DNA from: Bacteroidales bacterium UBA5281
GTDB taxonomy: Bacteria > Bacteroidota > Bacteroidia > Bacteroidales > Lentimicrobiaceae
DNA: 64,000 bases
NCBI GenBank assembly: GCA_002410555.1
Contig: DHSR01000057.1
Span: forward strand, 47,492-111,491
Direction of reading: 5' to 3'
In this document: positions 42,952-52,459 of the stretch, piece after piece
Position numbering within the stretch: the stretch's first letter is position 1
How the letters are laid out: each line of letters opens with the position of its first letter
The notes under the pieces: model-generated
Told to the model about the DNA's origin: nothing
The model's database searches: none
The model's input: the letters and a program-made list of their open reading frames with translations, nothing else
Translations under genes and position numbers: made by a program

Positions 42952-42959
42952 TAACTTTG
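42952..42959 (+). promoter_or_regulatory. -7 promoter element of guaB
   Basis: TAACTTTG, a full TAnnTTTG match, 14 bases before ATG 42974. It decides the guaB start: the longer open frame from 42770 begins upstream of this promoter. The rest of the 352-base divergent gap (42622-42973) holds only the minus-strand promoter at 42653. Confidence 0.6.
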
Positions 42960-42973
42960 CGCATTCTAAAAGT

Positions 42974-44449
42974 ATGACAATGTTAAGCTTTGATGACAAA
43001 TTTTCCGGTGAAGGACTTACTTATGACGATGTGCTGCTTTTGCCTTCTTATTCTGAGGTTTTACCAAGAGAGGTAGATACATCTACCCGTTTTTCGCGCG
43101 ACATCAAATTAAATATCCCGATAGTAACCGCTGCCATGGATACGGTTACCGATTCAGTTATGGCGATTGCCATTGCACAGGAAGGAGGCATTGGCGTATT
43201 GCATAAGAATTTAAGCATTGAAGATCAGGCCATTGAAGTGAAAAAGGTAAAACGTGCTGAAAATGGAATGATTCTGGATCCCATAACGCTGAACGAAGGA
43301 GCTTTGGTAGCCGATGCGCTTGGCTTAATGAAGGAATACAGTATAGGTGGCATTCCGGTGGTGGATGCCCACAATAAACTGGTAGGTATTGTTACCAATC
43401 GCGACCTGAGGTTTGAGCGCAACATGAGGCGTCCGGTATATGAGGTGATGACACACGAAAACCTGATAACTACCCAGGAGTTTACCGATTTTGAAAAAGC
43501 TGCCGACATTCTTCAGGAATACAAGATTGAAAAACTGCCTGTTGTAGACAGCAACTACAAGCTGGTTGGTTTGATTACCTACAAAGACATCATTAAGATA
43601 AAAGCCCGCCCAAATGCTTGTAAAGATGAGCGCGGACGGTTGAGGGTAGCTGCTGCCGTTGGCGTTACCGCCGATTTGATTGAAAGGGTTTCGGCTCTGG
43701 TGGCCAATGGGGTGGATGCCATTGTGATCGACACTGCCCACGGACACTCTAAAGGAGTGATGGATGCTGCACGGCTTTTTAAGCAACATTTTAAAGATAC
43801 CCAGCTTATTGTGGGCAATATCGGCACAGCTGAAGCGGCCCGTGATCTGAGTAAACTGAATATCGACGGGCTTAAAGTGGGTATAGGCCCCGGCTCAATA
43901 TGCACTACCCGGATTATTGCAGGCATTGGCATTCCCCAGCTTTCCGCTGTGCATCAGGTTGCTGCCGCACTTAAAGGCACCGGCATTCCCGTTATTGCTG
44001 ACGGCGGCATACGCTATACCGGCGATATTGCCAAAGCCATAGCGGCTGGAGCCGATACCATTATGGCTGGCAGTTTATTTGCCGGCGTGGAAGAATCTCC
44101 CGGAGAAACCATTATTTATGAGGGCCGGAAATACAAAACATACCGCGGAATGGGCTCTATTGAAGCCATGCAAAAAGGCTCAAAAGACCGGTATTTCCAG
44201 GATGCAGAAGATGATATTCAAAAACTTGTTCCCGAAGGCATTGTTGGCAGGGTTCCCTATAAAGGTACTTTGTCCGAAGTTGTCCATCAGCTTGTAGGCG
44301 GATTGAGGGCCGGCATGGGATATACCGGTTCGGCAGATATAGCCGCCCTGCAACAGGCCCGATTTATGAAAATTACTGCCGCAGGAGTCGCAGAAAGTCA
44401 TCCTCACGACATTACCATTACCCGGGAGGCACCCAATTACAGCCGATAA
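42974..44449 (+). CDS. guaB: Inosine-5'-monophosphate dehydrogenase
   Basis: A 491-residue enzyme from the chosen ATG, the normal family length. It converts IMP to XMP, the committed step to GTP. It starts MTMLSFDDKFSGEGLTYDDV. The TIM barrel is interrupted by two CBS domains (about residues 95-215), which usually give nucleotide regulation. The catalytic loop GPGSICTTR carries C310, and the flap residues follow in KTYRGMGSIEAM. The open frame extends 68 codons upstream, but that extension is non-conserved and precedes the promoter element at 42952. The parvulin gene begins 37 bases downstream, so guaB may head the folding-factor operon. Confidence 0.96.
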   Translation: MTMLSFDDKFSGEGLTYDDVLLLPSYSEVLPREVDTSTRFSRDIKLNIPIVTAAMDTVTDSVMAIAIAQEGGIGVLHKNLSIEDQAIEVKKVKRAENGMILDPITLNEGALVADALGLMKEYSIGGIPVVDAHNKLVGIVTNRDLRFERNMRRPVYEVMTHENLITTQEFTDFEKAADILQEYKIEKLPVVDSNYKLVGLITYKDIIKIKARPNACKDERGRLRVAAAVGVTADLIERVSALVANGVDAIVIDTAHGHSKGVMDAARLFKQHFKDTQLIVGNIGTAEAARDLSKLNIDGLKVGIGPGSICTTRIIAGIGIPQLSAVHQVAAALKGTGIPVIADGGIRYTGDIAKAIAAGADTIMAGSLFAGVEESPGETIIYEGRKYKTYRGMGSIEAMQKGSKDRYFQDAEDDIQKLVPEGIVGRVPYKGTLSEVVHQLVGGLRAGMGYTGSADIAALQQARFMKITAAGVAESHPHDITITREAPNYSR

Positions 44450-44486
44450 TATTATTCATCAAAACAAACCATAAAAGGCAATAACA

Positions 44487-46469
44487 ATGAAAAAATTACT
44501 GATTGCGATTATAACACTTCTTTTTATCGCAACCTCCTCTGAAATCATAGCTCAGAATGATCCTGTAATTCTTACTGTTGCAGGTGAGAATATCACCAAA
44601 TCGGAGTTTCTGAATGTATATCAGAAAAATAATATCAATGGCGAAGCCCTGGATCAGAAATCCTTAAAGGAATACATGGACTTGTACATAAACTTCAGAC
44701 TCAAAGTAAAAGAAGCAGAGGATTTGGGTCTGGATACCCTTAAGGCATTTAAAGACGAACTGGCAGGTTATCGCAAGCAACTTGCACAACCGTATCTTAT
44801 TGATGATAAAATGAATGAAGCATTACTTAAGGAAGCGTATAACCGCAAAAAATCAGACATCCGGGCCAGTCACATCCTGATTAAAGTTGACCGGAATGCT
44901 TCACCACAGGATACCCTTGCCGCCTACAAAAAGGCTATGTCTTTGCGTAAGCGCGCGCTCAAGGGAGAAGATTTCGGATTGTTGGCTGCAGAATATTCTG
45001 ATGATCTGTCCGCGCGTGACCGGGATGCAGAAGGACGTAAATTCACCGGAAACAGGGGAGACCTGGGTTATTTTACGGTTTTTGATATGGTATATCCTTT
45101 TGAATCAGGTGCTTATAATACTCCTGAAGGTGAGATAAGTATGCCGGTGCGCAGCGACTTTGGGTATCACCTGATTAAGGTGGTTGATCGGAAACCCGCT
45201 TTAGGCAGAGTTCAGGTGGCACATATACTGTTAAAAGTTCCTGAAAATGCTACTGCTGCCGATAGTGCATTGGTGGAGCAGAAAGCTAAAGATTTATATA
45301 ACCGCATCATAAACGGTGAAGATTTTGCGAGACTGGCAGAACAAAATTCAGACGATAAATCTACTGCTAATAAAGGGGGAGTTTTGCCATGGTTTGGAGC
45401 CAATAAAATGATTCCTGAATTCATTAAATCAGTTTCCGCCATAAAAAATCTGAATGAAGTTGCGCCTCCATTTTCATCTTTCTATGGCTGGCACATCGTA
45501 AAACTACTCGATCGGAAAGAAATAGGCACTTATGAGGACAACATCAATGAGCTTAAACAAAGCCTTACCCGCAGCGACAGAGCCAAAAAGAGTGAAGAGG
45601 CATTGGTAAACCGGATTAAACAGGAGTACAAGTTTAGTGAATCTCCCAAAAATCTCGCTGCAATAAACAAAATAGTTACCGATACTATTTTTGCTGCCGG
45701 GTGGAAAGTTCCTGCTAATGTTAAATTGAATAAGACACTCTTTACCATTGGACGCCGCAGCTATTCACAACTTGATTTCGCCAACTATCTTGAAAAAAAC
45801 CAGCGCAGGCAATCCAAACAGAATATTGAAGCATATGTACAAGATAAGTTAAACACCTATATAAATACCAGTCTTATTGAGTATGAAGACAGTATGCTTG
45901 AATCTAAATATCCCGATTTCAAAGCCCTGGTTAAAGAATACCGGGATGGTATCCTTTTGTTTGAACTAACCGATCAGAAGGTATGGTCCAAAGCGGTGAA
46001 AGATACCGCAGGGCTGGAAGCTTTTTATGAGCAGAACAAGTACAATTATATGTGGGGTGAGCGCCTGGATGCTACCATTTATTCGCTGGATACCATAAAC
46101 CAGGAACTGAGTACCCGTCTGCGAAAAGCCATTAAAACGGGCATTACCGATACGGAAATTCTCGAACAATTTAACACCGATTCCACCACATTGCTTACCA
46201 TCGAACGCCATAAATTTTCTTCCGGAGATAATGCCATGATTGATAGTATCGAATGGCAAACCGGTCTTTCTCCTGAAATTCTTGATGAGGGCCGGGTTCA
46301 TATGATTTTGGTACATAAGCTATTGGCTCCTGAGCCCAGGCTGCTCAATGAGGCAAGGGGCATCATAACTGCCGATTACCAGAACTATCTCGAAAAAGAA
46401 TGGATAAAGGAATTGCGACGTAAGTATGACTTTGATGTGAAGGAAGAAGTACTTTCATCCATAAAATAA
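44487..46469 (+). CDS. Periplasmic peptidyl-prolyl isomerase with two parvulin domains
   Basis: A 660-residue exported protein; the signal peptide ends near IIAQ (residue 23). A SurA-type N-terminal region is followed by two parvulin (PpiC) domains, about residues 125-235 (ASHILIKVD...GDLGYFTVFDMVYPFE...YHLIKVVDRK) and 235-345 (VAHILLKVP...KGGVLPWFGANKMIPEF...WHIVKLLDRK). A long C-terminal helical region (350-660) lacks obvious motifs. It probably assists folding of outer-membrane or T9SS client proteins. It lies 37 bases after guaB and 8 bases before the next gene, forming a run of three related folding factors. Confidence 0.88.
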   Translation: MKKLLIAIITLLFIATSSEIIAQNDPVILTVAGENITKSEFLNVYQKNNINGEALDQKSLKEYMDLYINFRLKVKEAEDLGLDTLKAFKDELAGYRKQLAQPYLIDDKMNEALLKEAYNRKKSDIRASHILIKVDRNASPQDTLAAYKKAMSLRKRALKGEDFGLLAAEYSDDLSARDRDAEGRKFTGNRGDLGYFTVFDMVYPFESGAYNTPEGEISMPVRSDFGYHLIKVVDRKPALGRVQVAHILLKVPENATAADSALVEQKAKDLYNRIINGEDFARLAEQNSDDKSTANKGGVLPWFGANKMIPEFIKSVSAIKNLNEVAPPFSSFYGWHIVKLLDRKEIGTYEDNINELKQSLTRSDRAKKSEEALVNRIKQEYKFSESPKNLAAINKIVTDTIFAAGWKVPANVKLNKTLFTIGRRSYSQLDFANYLEKNQRRQSKQNIEAYVQDKLNTYINTSLIEYEDSMLESKYPDFKALVKEYRDGILLFELTDQKVWSKAVKDTAGLEAFYEQNKYNYMWGERLDATIYSLDTINQELSTRLRKAIKTGITDTEILEQFNTDSTTLLTIERHKFSSGDNAMIDSIEWQTGLSPEILDEGRVHMILVHKLLAPEPRLLNEARGIITADYQNYLEKEWIKELRRKYDFDVKEEVLSSIK

Positions 46470-46477
46470 ATCGTTCT

Positions 46478-47344
46478 ATGAAAGTTGCTTTCAGGATTTT
46501 GTGTCTGCTTTTTTGCCTTGGAGCAATGAATCAGTGTACCTGGCTGGAGGCACGCAAAAAAGGAGATGCTGTGGCAAGAGTATATGACCAGTATCTCTAC
46601 CGGAGCGAATTAAAAGGAATAGTGCCCCCTGGTCTGCCTGCTCCCGACAGTATTGATGCTGCGCGCCAATATATAGACAATTGGATCAGGCAGCAGGTTA
46701 TCCTTCGTCATGCAGAGCGCAATTTGAAAAAGGATGTGCAGGATTTTTCAGAACAACTTGAAGCCTATCGCAATTCACTTGTAATCTATGCCTACGAGAG
46801 TGAACTGTTGAAACAAAAGTTAGATACTTCGGTAACCAACAGTGAAATCACTGAATATTACAATGAAAATGCTGCTAACTTTCAGTTGAGAGAAAATATT
46901 GTGAAGTATAAATATTTAAGAATTCCCTTGAATCTGATTGAAAAACCTTTTGTTAAAAAAGCTACAAAATTGTTTAATACAACAAAGGACACAGATGCTG
47001 AAGAAGAATTGGAGAAATTGTCTCAAAAATGGATGTTTGGATACCGCCCCGATGATGACAACTGGGTAAATTTTAAGACCATGACTACCGAAGTTCCGCT
47101 TGAAGTATACAATGAAGAAGATTTTTTAAGCAATTTCAGACATGCTGAGGTTAGAGATTCGGCATACCTGTACCATCTGTACATTACAGATTATAAGATG
47201 AAAGAAAGTACGTCTCCATTAAGCCTTGAACAGAATAATATCAGGAATATTATTATCAACCGTCGAAAGCTTGCCCTCTTAAAGCACATGCAGGAAGAGG
47301 TATATAAAGAGGCGTTGTTAAAAAAAGAGTATGAAATTTACTGA
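46478..47344 (+). CDS. SurA-like periplasmic protein with degenerate parvulin region
   Basis: A 288-residue protein with an N-terminal export signal containing CLGAMNQC. The Cys at residue 20 may be lipidated, although Gln before it is unusual. The N-terminal half follows the SurA/PpiC chaperone pattern (VARVYDQYLYRSELKGIV, YIDNWIRQQVILRHAERNL). The region expected to be parvulin (about 135-270) keeps only a first strand, VKYKYLRIPL, and lacks the GDLG and YHI/V motifs. It probably binds clients without isomerase activity. The gene sits 8 bases after a two-domain parvulin gene and just before a SurA gene, in one operon. Confidence 0.75.
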   Translation: MKVAFRILCLLFCLGAMNQCTWLEARKKGDAVARVYDQYLYRSELKGIVPPGLPAPDSIDAARQYIDNWIRQQVILRHAERNLKKDVQDFSEQLEAYRNSLVIYAYESELLKQKLDTSVTNSEITEYYNENAANFQLRENIVKYKYLRIPLNLIEKPFVKKATKLFNTTKDTDAEEELEKLSQKWMFGYRPDDDNWVNFKTMTTEVPLEVYNEEDFLSNFRHAEVRDSAYLYHLYITDYKMKESTSPLSLEQNNIRNIIINRRKLALLKHMQEEVYKEALLKKEYEIY

Positions 47345-47381
47345 AAGCCGGAGGACAATGTTCTACCTAAAATTTTTAAAA

Positions 47382-48728
47382 ATGCAAAAAATCATCACCT
47401 TATTCATCAGTTTGCTGATACTGTTTAACCACACCGGTGTTCAGGCTCAGGAACAGATTATTGATGAAGTGGTTGCCGTGGTAGGTGCCAATTATATACT
47501 GCAATCGGATATTGAAGGACAATATCTGCAGAGTCGTGCTCAGGGCATAATCACTGATGCCAGGGCAACCCGGTGCCAGATTCTGGAAGATATGCTTTTT
47601 CAGAAATTATTGTTAAATCAGGCTGAGCTTGATAGTATAACCATTACGCCTGAGCAGGTTGAGCAAACCCTGGACGCGCGTTTCAGGTATTATATTCAAC
47701 AATTTGGTTCTCAGGAGAAGATGGAGCAGTTTTATAAAAAATCTTTGCTTGAAATTCGGGAAGAGTTCAGACCACTGGTTAAGCAACAACTCATGGTGGA
47801 ACAAGTACAGCAGAATCTGATCCAGGACGTTAAAATTACCCCTTCGGAGGTACGGAGCTTCTACAATGACATACCCAAAGATAGTATTCCGCTGCTTGAA
47901 ACCGAATACGAAGTTGCCCGGATACTTATAAAGCCGGTTATCAGTAAAGAGGAGCAAGACGCTACGCGTGAACGCTTACAAAGTCTGCGCGATCGCATTG
48001 TGAAGGGAGAGAATTTTGCGGCGCTTGCTACCCTGTATTCCGAAGACCTGGGCTCAGCCAAAAAAGGAGGGGAAGTAGGTTTTGTAGGTCGTGGACAACT
48101 CTTCCCTGAATATGAAGCAGCAGCATTTGGACTGAATAAGGGAGATGTGTCGGAAATCATTAAAACCCAGGCGGGTTACCATATTATTCAACTTATTGAG
48201 CGAAGAGGGCAATTGATCAATACGCGCCACATCCTGCTCAGACCTAAAGTGTCGGATGCTGATATAGCAGCTGCATCCAAAAAACTCGACAGTATCGCCA
48301 ATCTGATACGAAACGGGGAAATGACTTTTGAAGAAGCGGCCCTGAAGTTTTCAGACGATCCTGGTAAAATCAATGATGCGCTGATGGTGAACCCCATTAC
48401 CGGTACTACCAGTTTTACCGCTGGTCAGTTAGATCAGAAGATATTTTTCGTCATCGAAAAAATGAAAATTGGCGATATCTCGCGGCCAATGCAGGCAGAA
48501 GATGATGAGCAAAATAAAACCCTGAACATCTATATGCTCAAATCACGCACTGAACCTCATCGCGCCAATCTGAAAGATGATTACAGCACCATTCAGCAAT
48601 GGGCACTTAATAAAAAACAGGGAGATGTAGTGAATAAATGGATTTCTGAAAAAATTACTTCTACCTATTTTAGAATAGGAGAGGCCTTCCACGATTGTGC
48701 CTTTCAGCATAAATGGAAAATTCAATAA
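47382..48728 (+). CDS. surA: SurA-type periplasmic chaperone/peptidyl-prolyl isomerase
   Basis: A protein of 448 residues from the chosen ATG. The signal peptide (MQKIITLFISLLILF...VQAQ) begins at that ATG; the frame opens at 47331, overlapping the previous gene, but those 17 residues do not belong to a signal peptide. The SurA N-terminal domain is followed by two parvulin repeats, about residues 170-275 (YEVARILIKPV, KKGGEVGFVGRGQLFPEYEAAA, YHIIQLIERR) and 275-385 (NTRHILLRPKV). The second lacks a full active-site set. E. coli SurA escorts outer-membrane proteins to the BAM complex; a similar role is expected here. Likely co-transcribed with its neighbours on both sides. Confidence 0.88.
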   Translation: MQKIITLFISLLILFNHTGVQAQEQIIDEVVAVVGANYILQSDIEGQYLQSRAQGIITDARATRCQILEDMLFQKLLLNQAELDSITITPEQVEQTLDARFRYYIQQFGSQEKMEQFYKKSLLEIREEFRPLVKQQLMVEQVQQNLIQDVKITPSEVRSFYNDIPKDSIPLLETEYEVARILIKPVISKEEQDATRERLQSLRDRIVKGENFAALATLYSEDLGSAKKGGEVGFVGRGQLFPEYEAAAFGLNKGDVSEIIKTQAGYHIIQLIERRGQLINTRHILLRPKVSDADIAAASKKLDSIANLIRNGEMTFEEAALKFSDDPGKINDALMVNPITGTTSFTAGQLDQKIFFVIEKMKIGDISRPMQAEDDEQNKTLNIYMLKSRTEPHRANLKDDYSTIQQWALNKKQGDVVNKWISEKITSTYFRIGEAFHDCAFQHKWKIQ

Positions 48729-48747
48729 ACCGAAGAACTTAAATATT

Positions 48748-49716
48748 ATGTTAAACTATAAATCGGATGTTGAAGCAATAGATGCTTTTGGTGAAAAGTA
48801 TCGCTTGCTTACTGCCGAAATTGGAAAAGTAATCGTTGGACAGCACACGGTGATTAAGGATGTGCTGATTTGTATTTTTAGCCGGGGGCATGCCTTGCTT
48901 GTAGGTGTGCCAGGCCTGGCAAAAACATTAATGGTAAATACCATAGCCCGCTCGCTCGGGCTGGATTACAGCCGTATACAGTTTACACCCGACCTCATGC
49001 CATCGGATATTATAGGTACCGAGATACTGGATGAAAACCGCCGTTTCCGTTTTGTAAAAGGGCCGGTATTTGCCAACATCATACTGGCCGATGAGATCAA
49101 CCGCACCCCACCAAAAACGCAGTCGGCATTGCTGGAGGCCATGCAGGAAAAAGCAGTCACCGTTGCAGGGGAAAGTCACCACTTGTCGGAACCTTTCTTC
49201 GTACTTGCTACCCAGAATCCCATAGAACAGGAGGGTACATACCCACTGCCGGAAGCTCAGCTCGATAGGTTTATGTTCAATATCTGGTTAAATTACCCGT
49301 CATTTGAACAGGAAGTGGATGTGGTAAAGAATACAACTACCGGAAAAGTAGTATTGCCTGAGGTTGCTCTTAGTGCCGACGAGATACTGTATTTCCAAAG
49401 TCTGATCCGTCGCATTCCGGTGCCGGATAATGTATATGAGTATGCGGTTAAACTGGTATCCCGAACCCGCCCGGGAACTCCCGATGCTCACCCATGGGCC
49501 AACCTTTACCTTACCTGGGGCGCCGGCCCGCGGGCTTCTCAATATCTGATACTGGGAGCCAAGTGTCATTGTGCCATTAATGGTAAATATTCGCCCGACA
49601 TTGAAGATGTTAAAGCAGTGGCCACTAGTATATTGAGACATCGGCTGGTACGAAACTACAAAGCTGAAGCCGAAGGCATAGGCATTGAAGCTATCGTTAA
49701 TGAATTGCTCGGATAA
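48748..49716 (+). CDS. MoxR-family AAA+ ATPase
   Basis: A 322-residue ATPase with Walker A GVPGLAKT (from G53), Walker B ILADEINR (D115/E116), sensor 1 LATQNPIEQEGTYPLPEAQLDR and an arginine finger region typical of MoxR. The start is set at ATG 48748; the open frame extends upstream into the surA gene, but MLNYKSDVEAIDAFG begins the conserved protein. MoxR ATPases usually act with DUF58 and VWA-domain partners to mature or insert proteins. No such partner is adjacent here, so its client is unclear. It lies 19 bases after surA. Confidence 0.92.
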   Translation: MLNYKSDVEAIDAFGEKYRLLTAEIGKVIVGQHTVIKDVLICIFSRGHALLVGVPGLAKTLMVNTIARSLGLDYSRIQFTPDLMPSDIIGTEILDENRRFRFVKGPVFANIILADEINRTPPKTQSALLEAMQEKAVTVAGESHHLSEPFFVLATQNPIEQEGTYPLPEAQLDRFMFNIWLNYPSFEQEVDVVKNTTTGKVVLPEVALSADEILYFQSLIRRIPVPDNVYEYAVKLVSRTRPGTPDAHPWANLYLTWGAGPRASQYLILGAKCHCAINGKYSPDIEDVKAVATSILRHRLVRNYKAEAEGIGIEAIVNELLG

Positions 49717-49797
49717 ATTTTTCATATCTGCCAATAAAAACGGGTTAATTTTCGTTTTGATAACAATTTAATTTAACGAATAAATAATTGATTCATC

Positions 49798-51048
49798 ATG
49801 TCATTAGGAAAATCAGGGCCGAAATTCTGGTTGACCATCGTTCTTGCAATCTTTGGAATAGCGGCGGTTGTTTTTTATTTTTCAGGCAATAAAGCTCAGA
49901 CACAGGCGGTAACCTCTAAAGTAAGTTTTGGTGATTTTTACATCAATGTAACTACCAGTGGGGAGCTTGAGGCAGCGAATTCAGAAAATATCCTGGGTCC
50001 TCCAAACCTGCGCGAAGTACGGATCTGGCAAGTTCAGATAAGCGATATTATTGCTGAAGGTACCATAGTGGATTCGGGGCAGTATGTAGCAACCCTCGAC
50101 CGCACAGAGATTACCAACCGTATGAAAGACCTCGAAGGTGAGGTAGAGAAACTCGAGTCACAGTTTATCAAAACCAGGCTCGATACCTCCATGGATATGC
50201 GTGCAGCGCGCGAAGAACTTATTAATTTGAAATATGCTCTTGAAGAGAGGCAAATCACGGTAGAACAGTCAATTTACGAGCCTCCTGCTACCCAGCGGCA
50301 GGCGAAAATTGACCTGGAAAAGGCGCAACGCGCGTTTGAACAGGCAGAGAAAAATTTTAAATTGCGTTCGGCAAAAAACAGTGCCAATATGCAGGAAGTG
50401 GCTGTTTCGTATAGCCAGGCCCAACGAAGACTGGAACAGATTAAGGACGTGCTGCAGGGCTTTACCGTAAAAGCACCCAAAGCGGGTATGGTCATATACA
50501 AGCGCAATTGGGATGGTTCAAAAATTGGCATTGGATCTACCATGAGTTCATGGGACAATGTGGTGGCCACCCTGCCCAATCTCGATAAAATGATCTCCCG
50601 CACCTATGTGAATGAAATAGACATAAGTAAGGTGAAAACCGGGCAAAAAGTAGAAGTAGGCGTGGATGCCTTCCCCGACCGGAAGTATACCGGCGAAGTT
50701 ACCGAAGTAGCCAATATTGGCGAACAGATGCGAAACTCCAATGCCAAAGTGTTCGAGGTAAAGATTAAGGTGAATGAATATGATTCCATACTCCGCCCGG
50801 CCATGACCACCAAGAATATCATCAATACTTTGGTGATACCACAGGTGCTTTACGTTCCCATTGAATCGGTGCATACCACTGACAGCATTAGCTTTGTATA
50901 CAAGGCCAACGGCCAGTACAAACAGCAAATAACCACCGGTGCTACCAATGAGAATCAGATTGTGGTCAGCAGTGGACTGATTGAGGATGATGAGGTTTAT
51001 CTTTCACCTCCTGAAAATGCCGGCACCTGGAAACTGAGAACACTTTAA
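49798..51048 (+). CDS. Periplasmic adaptor (membrane fusion) protein, HlyD/MacA type
   Basis: A 416-residue protein with one N-terminal membrane anchor (residues 11-30, FWLTIVLAIFGIAAVVFYF). It is followed by a beta-barrel/lipoyl region, a long coiled-coil hairpin (about 100-220, rich in Glu/Gln/Arg) and a C-terminal beta-barrel (KTGQKVEVGVDAFPDRKYTGEV). The arrangement is that of adaptor proteins linking an inner-membrane ABC permease to a TolC channel. The permease begins 14 bases downstream and the TolC homologue follows it. It probably works in export of a lipid, peptide or toxic compound; substrate unknown. Confidence 0.88.
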   Translation: MSLGKSGPKFWLTIVLAIFGIAAVVFYFSGNKAQTQAVTSKVSFGDFYINVTTSGELEAANSENILGPPNLREVRIWQVQISDIIAEGTIVDSGQYVATLDRTEITNRMKDLEGEVEKLESQFIKTRLDTSMDMRAAREELINLKYALEERQITVEQSIYEPPATQRQAKIDLEKAQRAFEQAEKNFKLRSAKNSANMQEVAVSYSQAQRRLEQIKDVLQGFTVKAPKAGMVIYKRNWDGSKIGIGSTMSSWDNVVATLPNLDKMISRTYVNEIDISKVKTGQKVEVGVDAFPDRKYTGEVTEVANIGEQMRNSNAKVFEVKIKVNEYDSILRPAMTTKNIINTLVIPQVLYVPIESVHTTDSISFVYKANGQYKQQITTGATNENQIVVSSGLIEDDEVYLSPPENAGTWKLRTL

Positions 51049-51062
51049 TTACACCTTTTTTA

Positions 51063-52424
51063 ATGGAACGCCACTTTTACATACTCTCTATTGCGCTTGA
51101 AGCGGTTTTTGCAAACCGTTTCAGGTCAATACTTACTGCACTGGGTATTATTTTTGGTGTAGCAGCCGTAATTGCTATGCTGGCCATCGGCAATGGGGCA
51201 CGTCAGGAAATACTCGATCAGATGAAGCTGGTGGGCGTAAATAACATCATCATTATGCCCAAATCAGAATCCCAGATGGAGGAAGCTGCAAAAGAAGGAG
51301 CTTCTGGCAGGCAAACCACTGAAAAGTATTCTCCGGGTCTGTCGCTTGCTGATGCTGAAAGTATCGCATCCATTATTCCATCTGTTGAGCGCGTAAGTCC
51401 CGAAGTCATTTATGAATCGGTGCTCATCTCAAAAGGTGTGAGTACCTATGGTAATATTAGCGGTGTAACCCCCGATTTCTTTAATGTCTTTGGCCTTACG
51501 CTTGAATCCGGTGAAATGTTTAACGAAGATCAACTGCGCGAAGGCAAAGCAGTATGTATTCTTGGTGCCACCCTTAAAACCAGGCTTTTTCCTCAAACCG
51601 ATCCCATTGGCCAATATTTAAAGAGTGGCAATATCTGGCTAAAGGTAGTGGGTGTGTTGCAAAGCCGGGCTGTATCAGATGATTTGTCCGGGAATATGGG
51701 CATATCTGATTACAACAATCAGGTTTATACGCCCATTCAAACTTTGCTTATGCGCTATCGCGACCGCTCGGTGGTGACTACTGCCATGATTCGTGGAAAC
51801 AGCAATACAACGGTGGTTTCCGGCGATGCCATTATGTCGTTCAGCAGTTCCGCCAGTGGCAAAGAAGATGCCTTTAACCAGATTGATAAAATAGTGGTAA
51901 AGGTGAAAGAAACAGCTTTGATAACCCCTACTACTGATATTATCCAGCGCATGCTGACACGCCGCCATTCCGGAGTAGACGATTTTGAAATTAAAGTACC
52001 TGAACTATTGCTCAAACAGGAGCAGCGAACCAAAGACATATTCAATATTGTATTGGGGGCCATTGCCAGCATTTCACTTATTGTTGGCGGTATCGGCATT
52101 ATGAATATTATGCTTGCTTCGGTAATGGAACGTACCAAAGAAATCGGCATTCGCATGGCAACTGGTGCTACCCGCAAAGATGTCGTTTTTCAGTTTCTGA
52201 GCGAAGCTACCATGATTAGCCTTACCGGTGGTATTATAGGTATTTTTCTGGGTCTGGCCCTGGCAAAAATTATTATGCAACTCACCGGAATTCTTACCAT
52301 TGTTTCATGGATGTCTATCGTAATTTCATTCGGAGTGTCGGCAACAGTAGGTATTCTCTTTGGTTATATGCCTGCCAAAAAAGCAGCATCCCAGGACCCG
52401 GTAACTTCTTTGCGATATGAATAA
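51063..52424 (+). CDS. MacB/FtsX-type ABC transporter permease
   Basis: A 453-residue inner-membrane protein. It has an N-terminal membrane helix (about 18-45), a large periplasmic MacB-type domain (about 50-325, with YGNISGVTPDFFNVFGL) and three C-terminal FtsX-type helices (about 335-440; GGIGIMNIMLASVMERTKEIGIRMATGA is the conserved coupling region). In E. coli MacB the ATPase is fused at the N-terminus; here it is absent and none is encoded nearby, so the ATPase must come from elsewhere. It lies between adaptor and TolC genes in one operon. Coordinates are firm; the start overlaps nothing. Confidence 0.9.
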   Translation: MERHFYILSIALEAVFANRFRSILTALGIIFGVAAVIAMLAIGNGARQEILDQMKLVGVNNIIIMPKSESQMEEAAKEGASGRQTTEKYSPGLSLADAESIASIIPSVERVSPEVIYESVLISKGVSTYGNISGVTPDFFNVFGLTLESGEMFNEDQLREGKAVCILGATLKTRLFPQTDPIGQYLKSGNIWLKVVGVLQSRAVSDDLSGNMGISDYNNQVYTPIQTLLMRYRDRSVVTTAMIRGNSNTTVVSGDAIMSFSSSASGKEDAFNQIDKIVVKVKETALITPTTDIIQRMLTRRHSGVDDFEIKVPELLLKQEQRTKDIFNIVLGAIASISLIVGGIGIMNIMLASVMERTKEIGIRMATGATRKDVVFQFLSEATMISLTGGIIGIFLGLALAKIIMQLTGILTIVSWMSIVISFGVSATVGILFGYMPAKKAASQDPVTSLRYE

Positions 52425-52459
52425 TCACCCTTAAAGGTGGCTGATAATATATAAGTCTG

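Noticed and set aside
42770..42973. N-terminal extension of guaB
   Set aside because: The promoter element lies inside it, and the conserved IMPDH sequence begins after it.
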